Of a stretch of DNA of 64,000 nucleotides, positions 1 to 11,506 are shown in pieces. The stretch comes from Oasisia sp. SBJ-2009. Taxonomy: Eukaryota > Annelida > Polychaeta > Sabellida > Siboglinidae. Both the position numbers and the translations under genes were made by a program. Position 1 is the stretch's first letter, and each line of letters begins with the position of its first letter. Location: the NCBI GenBank assembly GCA_964017155.1, contig OZ024865.1:12432886-12496885 (forward strand), in the 5' to 3' direction. The notes beneath the pieces were generated by a model. The model had not been told where the DNA came from. It worked only from the letters and a program-made list of their open reading frames with translations, and did no database searches.

Positions 1-40
1 TCAACAAATGCAATGGAACAATTTTCAATTTTGAGTCTTT

Positions 41-71
41 GGCGGCCATCTTGAAATTTAAGATGGCCGCC
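41..71. repeat. short GC-rich inverted repeat
   Basis: A 12-bp perfect inverted repeat (41-52 and 60-71) around a 7-nt loop. The arm AAGATGGCCGCC resembles a YY1-type site, but function is not supported. Confidence 0.6.
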
Positions 72-351
72 ATGGAGGTATTGATTTCGTTGATTTGTTT
101 ATAGAAATTTGCTGTAAAGTTGCTTCTGTAAACTGGATATCTATTATTAATCGTAACATGTTCTAAATTAGCTCAAGATCAACCATATTATGAATGAAAA
201 ATATTGAGAACCCAGATGACAATTACATGGTGAAATCATCCACAATTAACTGTTGACCGTGCAGGCGCGTAGCCAGCGATAGTTTGTGTGTTGGCATGCC
301 ATATGCGTGGTCAATAGACAGAACAGCATGCCGTACATTCAATAGACAGAA

Positions 352-461
352 CCACGTGCGCTCGAGTCGTTTAAGAGTATACTAGGTCCTAACCCTATAA
401 TATAATATTACATTATAGGGTTAGGACCTAGTATACTCTTAAACGACTCGAGCGCACGTGG
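352..461. repeat. perfect 50-bp inverted repeat with TAATATTAC in the loop
   Basis: Positions 352-401 and 412-461 are exact reverse complements with no mismatch. The 10-nt loop is A followed by TAATATTAC (403-411), the nonanucleotide found at replication-origin stem-loops of geminiviruses and other CRESS-DNA replicons. Short direct repeats (AATAGACAGAAC) lie just upstream. It could also be a recent inverted duplication with an AT-rich centre. Confidence 0.95.
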
Positions 462-496
462 ACAGAACAGCCAAAACAACGCCATCTAAGCACTGA

Positions 497-845
497 ACGC
501 GACGATTCATCGACTGTAAGTGTACATTAATGTAGCCATTATGTTTTCATATTGACGGACATGTTATACGATATCAATATTTAACTATGTGTGAACACGT
601 AGCAGTCTTGTGTGATGCATACGGCGAGCTATAGATGATTTTAAACATCCTTTCCGGCATCGAACTAGCAAACCTGTCGTCGGGCCACCAGTCGACGTTC
701 CATCGGTTGTAAATATTCATTAATGTACATATTATACCTCCACATTGGCGGACATATCAGACTGTATCCATATTTAGCTATGTGTGAGGCTTCGGAGTCA
801 TGCGAGTTCAATAGCTGAATGTAGGATGATTTAATCAAGCGTTCC
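497..845. repeat. diverged tandem duplication, about 185-bp period
   Basis: Segments near 497-660 and 685-845 share order and wording (ATCG, TGTA, CATTAATGTA, GGCGGACAT or GACGGACAT, TATTTAACTATGTGTGA or TATTTAGCTATGTGTGA) with many substitutions. An old duplication. Confidence 0.6.
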
Positions 846-1120
846 ACAAAATGTTTGCAAAACGGTGCCGCATTTTACACACGTCATGAATACGTAAAAG
901 ACGGCACAAAGACCCTAGTTGTATAGTTATTGTGGTACCTCATTGTGTTGCACAGCTCATTTGATGTAGTAGCATGCTGTTGCTGGTTTTATGCCCATAT
1001 GTACTGAATAATGATCACAATCCTATTAATCAACATTTCTTTCTATTTCAGGTCATAGCAGGTGTGTTGTGATATACATACATATTAATACATTATGATT
1101 AATACATAAATGGTGGTGGT

Positions 1121-2492
1121 TTGCCAGATAGCTTCCATGAAACCATTCACAGGCGTTTAACTACAATGGCAGTCTCTCAGAAGCATATCAAAGTAAATGA
1201 CATGAAGATGTTTGACACAGAGATGATATATGCCAGAGCTATGGCTCTACAGTGCAGTCTACGAAACTATGATACCAAGAATCTGATGCCACATGAACTG
1301 TCTCCCAGACCCGCATCAATGTTTGATGATAGTGGAGCCATGAAGGTGGCCAAAACCAAGTCTGTCCTCAAGAATGATCTGAAAGTGGAAGTAGCACGGA
1401 GACATGCAGCAGTTGATGCTTCATTCTTGGACGGATGTGCAGTGCTGTGGGTCGTGCCATGGCCAACAGGTGGAATTGTTCAGGATTTTCTGGACAACTT
1501 CCGACGTCACATCAAAGGTTATCTGTAATCCAGTGATGTGTACCTAGTATTCGATAGATACACAGCTGGTAGCATCAAGGAGTCAACCAGAAAGGAGAGA
1601 GATCAAGGAGCCAGTCGTGTGTACACGCTACGTCCTCCAGCCAGACTACCAGCACAGAAGGTAGTTCTTACTGTGAGCAGTAACAAGACACAGTTGATCG
1701 ACTTGATCCTGGCAGATCTTGAAGCCCACAAGGATGTGTTGAATGGGAAACTCGTTGTCACAGGTAACGATCCTGTACCTATTCAGATCTATCAAGGTGT
1801 GGTGTCTAAGATGGAGGGAATGGTCATCACACACGAAGAAGCTGACACAATGATCATTCAACAAGTGGCTTATGTGGGTGCCACCAACGTCCTCGTAGTA
1901 GCTGACGACACAGATATCTTTGTACTTCTGTGTCACTTTGTGTTCCGCGGCGATATCACTGGGCATGTTATGATGATATCCCCGATCCGGGGTAGGACAG
2001 TTATTGACATCAATGCTAGCGTAGACAAGAACCCTGCTATCATGGGTGATCTGTGGTATCACTGGCTGTGATACAGTTGCAACCTATCATGGTATTGGCA
2101 AAGGGATTGCACTAAAAATCCTAAGATCCAGTGGTTTCTCTCTGTCCAAGGTTGGTGACATAACCAGCTCAGTACAAGATGCGCTTGGACAGTCAACACC
2201 CTTTGTTCTGTCTTGCTATGGCCACCCGGAATCGGCATCTCTGACGGATGCTCGCCAGAAGATATGGTCTAGGAAGGTCTCACGTAGTCTCGGTGCAGCA
2301 CCAAAGCTGAAAACCCTGCCACCTACAAATGAAGCGTGTGTGGAAAACGTAGCCAGGGCACATCTCCAGGTAGCCATCTGGAAGCAGGCCCTACAACGGA
2401 ACCCGCCAAATATGGATCCTCTCACCCGTGGCTTGCGAGGATGGTTTTATTTCTCTTGTCATTTGTTTCTGTCGTATTGGAGCGAGTCCTGA
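1121..2492 (+). pseudogene. broken FEN1/PIN-like nuclease-related ORF, probably mobile-element-borne
   Basis: Three plus-strand pieces form one protein: 1121-1525, a stop at 1526-1528, the same frame again to about 2050, then a one-base frame change continuing to about 2490. In order they show LDGCAVLW, VYLVFDRYTAGSIK, ITHEEADTMI, VVADDTDIFVLL and GITGCDTVATYHGIGKGIAL. Acidic residues in these blocks parallel the metal-binding Asp/Glu of FEN1-type 5' nucleases, and GIGKGIALKIL resembles the helix-hairpin-helix after them. I recall similar EEADT...DDTD...GCDT proteins as multicopy and unnamed in marine invertebrates. The nuclease link is inference. No true N-terminus is seen, and the stop plus frameshift make this copy non-functional. 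Confidence 0.6.
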
Positions 2493-2529
2493 AGGTTTTC
2501 TTAGACTCTTTTCACTCGTGGACACAGTA

Positions 2530-3640
2530 AATCATTTCTACAAAAGCAGTGCCAGAAAAGTATAGATATTGAGAGATTTAACCAGTTTAACATTCTGGGA
2601 TTTACATTAATCTCGCATTTAAACTGGATTAAACATACTGATAAAATAGCAAAATATGTCTCGAACAATTGAACCTATAACTAGGTTAAAGCATATTATT
2701 CAAACTAGAATAAAAATGTCACTCTATAATTCTATAATATTGATTCACACTAATTACCATCTACTGATCTATGGACACAAATGTAATTAAATAAACAAAT
2801 TGCAATAAAAAACTTGTAAGAATCATATTTTCAAATAAATATAGCTCCACATAGAATTAATGTTTAAGCAAAAGTTAAATACCGACTTATTGTAGTTATA
2901 TTGCAATTTTATTATAAATATAAACATAAAATATTACCCGCATACTTTCAAAATTGGCAGATAACACAAACCAGAAATATGCATAATCATTTCACACCAG
3001 CACACAGCAGAACACATGCATTCAGGACATAATATACATTTGTAAAAAAGAATATTACAAATAGTATGCCTCACACAATAAACAATACCTATATTTGTTT
3101 AATCAAAACATATACAATCACAATTTTAAAAAGACTGATACATTATGTAAAGCAGCATTTTACACACAGATGCAAACATACTTCTACTGTTGTAAATTAC
3201 TACATATGCAAAATAATAATGAATTAACACTAACTCTAGCAACACATTAAGCCATTAACGTATTACATTTTTACCACATATCCTCTACTTACAATATGCG
3301 TAAAGTAGCAAATGTTAATAATCAATACTCAGGAATATACATGCTCCTAAATACAATTGGGCTATCCGTAATGGTCCGTCAATGGAATTCAATAATTACA
3401 TTAAAAAATTGCTAATTTAAAAACCCAAAGTGGCCCCTAAGATAGCGACTATTTATTAGTCATAATATTTTACAAACTCAATTTAAAATAACTATTGCAT
3501 CACATAGTTGCAGTTACAAAATAAATACATCTACTCTCGATTTATCGATCTTTCGATCTATCATATATAAGGTTGAGTAAAGTTTAATAAATTGTCGAAA
3601 CATAAAAAACAGCGCCGAAACGACCAATATTCACGTGTAG
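2530..3640. other. AT-rich stretch without features
   Basis: Very AT-rich, no ORF of note, no clear repeats. The end (3600-3780) holds two copies of a short CAGTGCGACCGAAG motif. Confidence 0.5.
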
Positions 3641-3784
3641 GTACTTAGACATACCACTTCGCCGATGCAATTTCTGCGAGTTTGTTTTCAAAACGCTGCC
3701 AGTGCGACCGAAGTATCCCGCCGAAACTAAAAATGTTTACTAGCCACCCGAAGTGGCAGTGCGACCGAAGCATCCTAAATGCAA

Positions 3785-3925
3785 AAACGAATTCGATTTT
3801 CGTTTTTCTTACTTCACTTTTGAAAACGAAAAAGGAATTCGTTTTTCGTTCGCAAATTTGAAAACGAAAAACGAATTCGTTATCCGTTTTTCGTTCGCAA
3901 ATTTGAAAACGAAAAAGGAAAAAAC
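3785..3925. repeat. imperfect palindromic tandem repeat, unit about 38-45 bp
   Basis: Three to four units built from GAAAACGAAAAA, GAATTCG and CGTTTTTCGTTCGCAAATTT. Units are partly self-complementary, so ORFs appear on both strands; none is taken as a gene. Confidence 0.7.
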
Positions 3926-4228
3926 GGTATATACACGGACCCCGGCCGCACCTCAACCACTCCTATGCTGCCATCGAAGCTATCGTTCGTGGCGTTGGTT
4001 GACTCTATTGGGGCGCTCCAAAGGGTCTCGGACCCCAGTGTGAAGATGGCGAGCAGCATTGCGCTTAATTTGACTAATTACAGAGTTATAAATATGAAAA
4101 GAAGAACCATTGATACCGTTGCAATTATTCCAAAGAAAAAATGGATCATGGAAGACGAAAGGTCGAAACATCTTGGACATATGGCAGCCACGACTCCAAG
4201 AATAGAATGACGAGTTTGTCATACATAA

Positions 4229-4462
<234 letters not shown>

Positions 4463-4783
4463 ACTATGTGAATATAAGTAGATATCAATTCGTCACCCCA
4501 GATTTTTGACACCCGCTAGATTGCCCTTTTATAATGCAATTTGCCCAATTTCACACGGCACAAATGAAAAACTTTCTCTTGATAAATGGCTGTTTGAAAG
4601 CGTGTTGACAGTATCCTGTAATAATTATGCCATTTATAGTTAATGTTGCACATTGATTGTATCTGGAAAATGTCTTCACAAAGGGGTATAATTAGGGAGG
4701 TCAATTTGCCCCGACCGGGGGCGTGTGAAAAGGCTGCGGTCATGTTGTATGTTGAAACAGCCGTACAGTCGGCCGTATGTGTT

Positions 4784-4890
4784 CAAATCAAATCAACTTT
4801 ATTGTAGCTATTTGCAACACATTTAAATAAAATCAAGGCAAATAACATAATATCGTAAAGAGAATATGGAAATAAGAATAAAGAAAGAAC
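4784..4890 (-). mobile_element. possible LINE 3' tail
   Basis: Minus strand ends in CAATAAAGTTGATTTGATTT, a typical LINE 3' end with an AATAAA signal. No coding part remains. Confidence 0.35.
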
Positions 4891-5039
4891 ATTATATATT
4901 GTTATGTTCGATTGTTCGTCAAGGTGTTATTAAAACAGAAATGCAAAACAAAGCCCCCCCCCCCCCGTTGGGACTGGCGATATGTCGTCGTTGTTCGTTA
5001 GCGTTATGAAACATAGTCACATCAGTGAGACCGCGTGGT

Positions 5040-5125
5040 ACCTAGGGCTGGAACGATACACCGGACCTTCGGTGTATCGCGATAAATATCACGCGGTACG
5101 GTACACGATATCCTATGGCGATACA
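5040..5125. repeat. DNA-transposon-like fragment
   Basis: TAGGGCTGGAACGATACACC followed by a short hairpin (CGATACACCG with CGGTGTATCG). This resembles ends of nonautonomous DNA elements, but no partner terminus was found. Confidence 0.3.
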
Positions 5126-5259
5126 AGACAGAGTTGGGAAAACAGTAAGTGCGCCACCTTTGTGACGTAATAAAGCAAAGCCAACCGTATGTATGGTAAA
5201 TATTGAATTATGTCATAATTGTATAGTACATGACTTTTGTATATTATCTCATTTACGTC

Positions 5260-5395
5260 CCAAATCTCAATTTGGGACGTAAAAGAACCACTGAGGACGA
5301 CAAGCACCCTGGCAGTGACCATCCTCAGTGACTCCTGCGTTAGCCCAAGATTGGGCTGTTTGGAGTAAATAACCTGAGACCTGAGATCTAACTGT
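5260..5395 (+). mobile_element. possible LINE 3' tail
   Basis: GACTCCTGCGTTAGCCC, then AATAACCTGAGACCTGAGAT, looks like a retroelement 3' end with a short terminal repeat (ACCTGAG). Confidence 0.3.
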
Positions 5396-6900
5396 AACCT
5401 ATGTAAAATCTGAAACCATTATTTTGTATTCTTCACTGGGCGCGTGTAGTTTGGTCCTCGTGGTTATGACGGATGATTAGTACCGTTGTCTTGTCCGTCA
5501 GTGTAGGCTGTATCGCGAGACGTATCGGGGATAGGGAGAGGCGAAAGAGCTGGGTTGCTGTTAGGACATTCTTGTCGCTGTGGCGCCCAAAACTGTTCTT
5601 GCTGCTGTTTTACTTGGGGGAGCACAACCATTATGTCTGCCCCAAACACAATTTTTATGACCACTTTGCCCCATATTTTCTATTGTTTTCGGTGGCTTTA
5701 TTGTGTGTGCGTACGTATGTGAGTGTGCGCGCGTTCATGCATGTGTATATACCCTGGATTCATGTTCTCAGGTGTCTCAAGGGATTTACCCGGGAGGTGG
5801 AATCATACAGCAGCCCCAAAATAAATGGCAGGTGGGCGTCTGCCCCTTGCCCGTGTTTACAAAATTTAAAATCTCTAATGACCGCCATTTTGAACAGTAG
5901 CGCCACATGGTGGAGAGTAGATGAACCAGATGACTCGGGTCATGGTTGTGTGCCTGGTGTTTCCATATGAGAATGTTTGCAGCATATGAAATTGCACAAT
6001 TATAAAATGTACTGCATAGGTTCGTTCGTATTACAAGCTGTCAGACAACCATACTTCCTTTGTAAAATCTGCAAGGTTGACCTGTCCACTGTATCGAACG
6101 GACAGGGCAGTGCAATAACATATCGCCATGTGTCGTTTCATCTGTAATATATCTTTGATCAGTAGTGACGACTAATGGTTAGCTATTTAAGGGCAAGATC
6201 GTGTTACGAATAATTGTACGCAGTTAATTCATTAAAAATAATCATTACGCGCTGACAATTTGACGCGTGCTTATGTGCGTGCGTGAATGTGTACGTGTGT
6301 GTATTGACTGATTTTGTTACTACACAAGTCAAGTAAGCCGATCCAAACAGACTGTTCTCCAGTGAGGACATAACTACGGACACATGTTGCCATTTGCCAG
6401 ACTAAAATGTTGGCAGAAAACAGGAACACTTTACGTTAATATTTCTTCCCGTGAGTTGGCTAAAACAAATCCATGTCAACATGTCACAGTGAAAAATATA
6501 CGTAGACTTTAATCGACATCCATTCATACAACAATATACTAACAGACTACTAAAACATCATTCATCGAGAACTTCTCGAAAATACCATCTCTAACACCTG
6601 ATATTCGCAACCGCGATACAGAAACATAAGAATGATTTCAGGACAAAATGTATTTGTTTTTAGAAAAAAAATCACTTCTGTTTTATCCTCGCGTCTGAAA
6701 TATCTGTTGTAGATTAGATACACAAAATGTGATATTAGACAACTATCAAAACGCGGCACGGTTGTACAGCCCCGTCACTACTCACTGTTATACACATAAC
6801 AAGTTGATGCTCATTGGCCGAAAATGGCTAGATCGCGTTCTGATCAAATATAGATGACACTTCACGCATTTTGCAAACAACTGCTCTTTTGTGCATATCA
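5396..6900. other. no recognised feature
   Basis: The longest ORF (5473-5970, 165 codons) matches nothing I know and shows no splice sites in a useful frame. The rest is plain sequence downstream of SSRP1. Confidence 0.4.
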
Positions 6901-6904
6901 TTAA

Positions 6905-6910
6905 TTTAAT
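6905..6910 (-). terminator. possible SSRP1 polyadenylation signal (ATTAAA)
   Basis: On the minus strand ATTAAA lies about 215 nt after the SSRP1 stop codon. It is the first reasonable hexamer variant I see, apart from a weak AATAAG near 7014. Transcript ends are needed to confirm it. Confidence 0.3.
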
Positions 6911-7122
6911 GAGGATTCATCGTGTTTTAGCAAACATCTCATCCCAGATTCAGTGAAATGCCATTCATCGAATTTTGTTCTGAAACCATTACATTTGACT
7001 CCAGGTTGAGAGAACTTATTATAGCAGACTGTTTTCCACGGAAGTAGTTAGTTTCGTCCAGTCGTGATCTTGTTCCCTCCCACAGTGTTCACTCTCAGGT
7101 AAGTCTGCGACACTCATGACAC

Positions 7123-7411
7123 TCAATCAGAATCTGCCGGAGACGACGCGTCACCAGATGCCTCACTAGCGTCATTACTGGCGTCACCACTCGCGTCACC
7201 ACTCGCGTCACTCTTCTCGTCGTCGCTCTTATGTTTGCTCTTCTTCAGTGGCGCCTCGTCGCTGTCGGAGCCCTTGTCTCCTCCGTCGGAGTCGCTGTCG
7301 GAGCTTGAGATGAACTCCTTGCTCTTGTAGTTCTCTCCGGTGCCGCCCGATTTCGACGGGCTCTTTGTCGTCTGCTTCGGCTGCTTGCGTCGTTTCTTTG
7401 GTGACGCGGCG
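7123..7411 (-). CDS. SSRP1: SSRP1 terminal coding exon 16
   Basis: Starts [20 protein letters not shown], contains [11 protein letters not shown] (human FKSKEFVSSDE) and ends SSPADSD with TGA at 7125-7123. The tail holds imperfect [13 protein letters not shown] repeats. Acceptor GTTACAG completes an AGC Ser codon with exon 15. Confidence 0.92.
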
Positions 7412-10400
7412 CTGTAACAGACCATAGGTGACGTCAAGACTCAAGACCATAGGTGACGTCAAGACTCAAGACCATAGGTGACGTCTGAAAGGATGATGGT
7501 TTGTTTGAAAGGAAGTTGGTCTGTTTGAAAGGAAGTTGGTCTGTTTGAAAGGATGATGGTTTGTTTGAAAGGAAGTTGGTCTGTTTGAAAGGATGATGGT
7601 CTGTTTGAAAGGAAGATGGTCTGTTTGAAAGGAAGATGGTCTGTTTGAAAGGAAGATGGTCTGTTTGAAAGGATGATGGTCTGTTTGAAAGGATGATGGT
7701 CTGTGTGAAAGAAAGATGGTTTGTTTGAAAGGATGATGGTCTGTGTGAAAGGATGATGGTATGTGTGAAAGAAAGTTGGTCTGTTTGAAAGGATGTTCGT
7801 CTGTTTGAAAGGAAGATGGTCTGTTTGAAAGGAAGATGGTCTGTTTGAAAGGAAGTTGGTCTGTTTGAAAGGATGATGGTCTGTTTGAAAGGAAGATGGT
7901 CTGTTTGAAAGGAAGATGGTCTGTTTGAAAGGAAGTTGGTCTGTTTGAAAGGAAGTTGGTCTGTTTGAAAGGAAGTTGGTCTGTTTGAAAGGAAGTTGGC
8001 CTGTTTGAAAGGAAGTTGGTCTGTTTGAAAGGATGATGGCCTGTTTGAAAGGAAGTTGGTCTGTTTGAAAGGAAGATGGTCTGTTTGAAAGGAAGTTGGT
8101 CTGTTTGAAAGGATGATGGTCTGTTTGAAAGGATGATGGTCTGCGTGAAAGAAAGATGGTCTGTTTGAAAGGATGTTGGTCTGTTTGAAAGGATGATGGT
8201 CTGTGTGAAAGGTTGATGGTCTGTTTGAAAGGATAGTGATTCGTTTGAAAGGTTGGTGGTTAGTCTGAAAGGACAATGATTTGTTTGAACAGGACAACAG
8301 ACGTCTAAATGACGATGGTCTGTTTGAAGGAACATGTGTGTACGAAATGACGATGATAGCGTGTTTGAAATGACGATGGTTTATTTGAAAACAAAATGGT
8401 CTGTTTGAAAGGAAGGTGATTTATTTTGAAACGTTAACATTCAGTTTGAAAGGATGATGGTTTGTTTGTAAATCCGTGGATTGGAAGAGGGCTGACCTGG
8501 GGGAGGAGGGAGGTTCTTCCCTCTTTGTCTCCCTCCAGGCGGCCATCGCCTCCTCGTACTTCACTTTCTCCTTCGCAGCCAACTTGTCGTATTTCTACAA
8601 CAAACAGACGAGTCGCACGTGAAATGTTGTCAGGGGAAATGTAGTAAATGTTATCGTTGACACATTGATTAATTCAAGATGAACACGTGCTGAGCTCAGA
8701 CATTACATACATTCAGAGCCGTAATGTAACGAAGTACTTTTACTTCGTTACTTTACTTTAGTAGAAAAGTTTACTTTTCTTGAGTAACGAAGTACATTTT
8801 TTTGGAAGTACTTTTACTTGTAACGAAGTACAAAATATGTGTACTTTATCTAAATGTAGTGAAGTACTCATAATTTCTTTGTTAAATTTGCAAATGTCCC
8901 AAAAGCACCTGTCGGAAGCAAGGTAATGTCTGCAGTTAGCATAGATTTATTTTCAAATATCAGTTGGAACAAACAGACATGTTAAGTGTCCTGGACTGGC
9001 CAGATCAGTTTTACAACCGATTTGCTTTGTCACCTGATGAAGCCAGTGTCATTAATTGCAATCTGGGGTCTTGCACTGGTGCTGCTGAGCCTGAACTGAG
9101 TGTTACAAGACTTCCTGACTGGGCCTCTAAGACAACAATGCCCATGAATGGCATTGGCCCTGAGATTATTTAAAGCCTTGCATTGAGTAGACATGAAAAA
9201 CAGCTGCCTTACTTGTGTTCTTGAGATGAAATGAAATCAGAAATCCTTCCAATAAATATCGGAGTTCCACAAGGTTCAATCTTAGGACCTTTATTGTTTA
9301 CTATTTATATTAATGATTTTCCAGAAGTCAGTAATATATTTAACTTCGTTATGTACGCAGATGATACAACACTCTCTAGTACATTAAACCAATTTATTGA
9401 TAGCACACATCAAAACAAAAGTGTAGAATTTTTAATAAATTACGAACTCTGTAAAGTTATGGAATGGCTAAATATAAATAGATTGTCCTTAAATAAAGAA
9501 AAATCTAAATATATGATTTTTCATGTACCTAAAAAAGAGATTCAAACTCTTACTCTTAAAATCGATAATATAAACATCGAACAGGTGGATGAATTTAATT
9601 TTCTAGGATTAACTCTGGACACAAATCTTACTTGGAAAAAACACGTAAATAAAATAGCAAATAAATGTTCTAGGATTACGGGCGTTTTAAACAAACTAAA
9701 GCATGTACTACCACTAGACATTAAAAAACTTTTATATAATTCTCTAATCCTATCACATATTAATTATTGTATTACAGTTTGGGGATACAAAGGTAGCCGA
9801 ATATTGAAAATCCAAAAAAAGGCAGTTCGAATAATAGCATTGAACAGGTACAATTCACATACTGAACCACTTTTTAAAACTCTCGAAATATTGAAAATAG
9901 ATGATCTATTAAAAGTGCAAGAACTAAAAATTTTCTATAAATATAGGCACGGTATTTTGCCTGTTTATTTATTAAATTGGAATATTATACCCAATTACAA
10001 TATACACAGTCATGATACTCGCAAAGCAACAAATATACACACATCTATGACAAGACATGAATTTGCCAAAAAATCCCTTAAACACAACTTGCCCCATAGT
10101 ATAAACGATACTCCAGAATTAGTTTTGGAAAAGATTATTACCCACAGTTTACAAGGGTTTGCGTATTACTTAAAAACATATATTTTGCAAAGATATCACT
10201 ACGCATGTACAATATCTGATTGTTATGTATGTCAGATAAGTCTACAAAATCACTAGAACTCAAATTTACATATAAATGAATAGATGCAAACAAATGTTAT
10301 ATGTTCTTATGTATTTGTCAGTATTGTCATTTCATTGTTTCAATTTGTACACATGTCTTATAGATAGATTTACACATAACATAGAGACAAACATCGTATT

Positions 10401-11421
10401 GAATGAATACAAATATAATAATGTATAATAATCCGAGTGGCTCCTGTGATAGCGACTTTTGAGTCTTAGCAGGAGTCACTGACCCCAATTTCATATGTAT
10501 TCTTAATTACTTATGGTGACATTTGTTCATGTGCGTATTATTGCTATTATTTAATGTAATTGTTTTGGGGTCAGAAATAAACATCTTGTTCTTGTTCTTG
10601 TTGTGTCTTGCATATTGTTGACACAGTTGATTAGCTTTAGATGTTCACTGTGGACTGCACATGCTATACATGTCGAAGGCTCCCCGTTATCGTCAACCGC
10701 AAACCTGCCGGTCTTGTGGAACCACATCTTTATAATTTCTATTTATTTTTAATATAGATGAGTGTTTGTAACTGTTTAATTTAACAAAAGTTTTTTTTTA
10801 TAAATGTTACAATTAGTAATTATTACAAATGAAGACATATTTCAAAAGACACGTTATTATAAGCATTCATCTAGACCGAATGCCTCCTTCAAGTAACACA
10901 GGATAAAATTAATCATACATCCATCTATAACCCACGATGATAAGAACGTTTTAAGAAAGATGTAACACACCTATGACAATGTGAATTACTTCTAGTTCAA
11001 CTTATGAATACGATGGTTGCTGTGGGCCTATTATTAATAAAGCATGGTGTATATACAGCTTGTAGGCCTAGTTGGCCTACGCAGTGTTGTTTGCATCATT
11101 ATAGTTCTTAGTATTAAATATAATATTTTATGCATAGCGTGTACACACTAAATTATAATTGTGAATGTTTTGTTTTATTCACAACAGTGAGAACTAGTTT
11201 CAGGAGAAAAGTACTTTTGTGTTTACTTCAAGTACATATTTTTACTTTTTACTTGTACTTCAAGTACATTATTTTAGAAGTACTTTTACCTTTACTTGAG
11301 TAGCTTTTTCTAGGGTTACTTTTACTTTTACTCAAGTACAAAATAAATCTACTTGTTACAGCTCTGCATACATTTTTAAACAACCCAATATATATCGGGT
11401 TTTTTTAAAGTATATACACAC

Positions 11422-11506
<85 letters not shown>

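Noticed and set aside
5473..5970. 165-codon ORF as a host gene
   Set aside because: No motif, no splice context, low-complexity hydrophobic runs; likely chance.
7434..8335. 287- and 289-codon ORFs ([13 protein letters not shown] repeats)
   Set aside because: Two frames through the 20-bp minisatellite of SSRP1 intron 15.
7485..8470. CRISPR-like regular array
   Set aside because: Units are contiguous without spacers, and the genome is animal.
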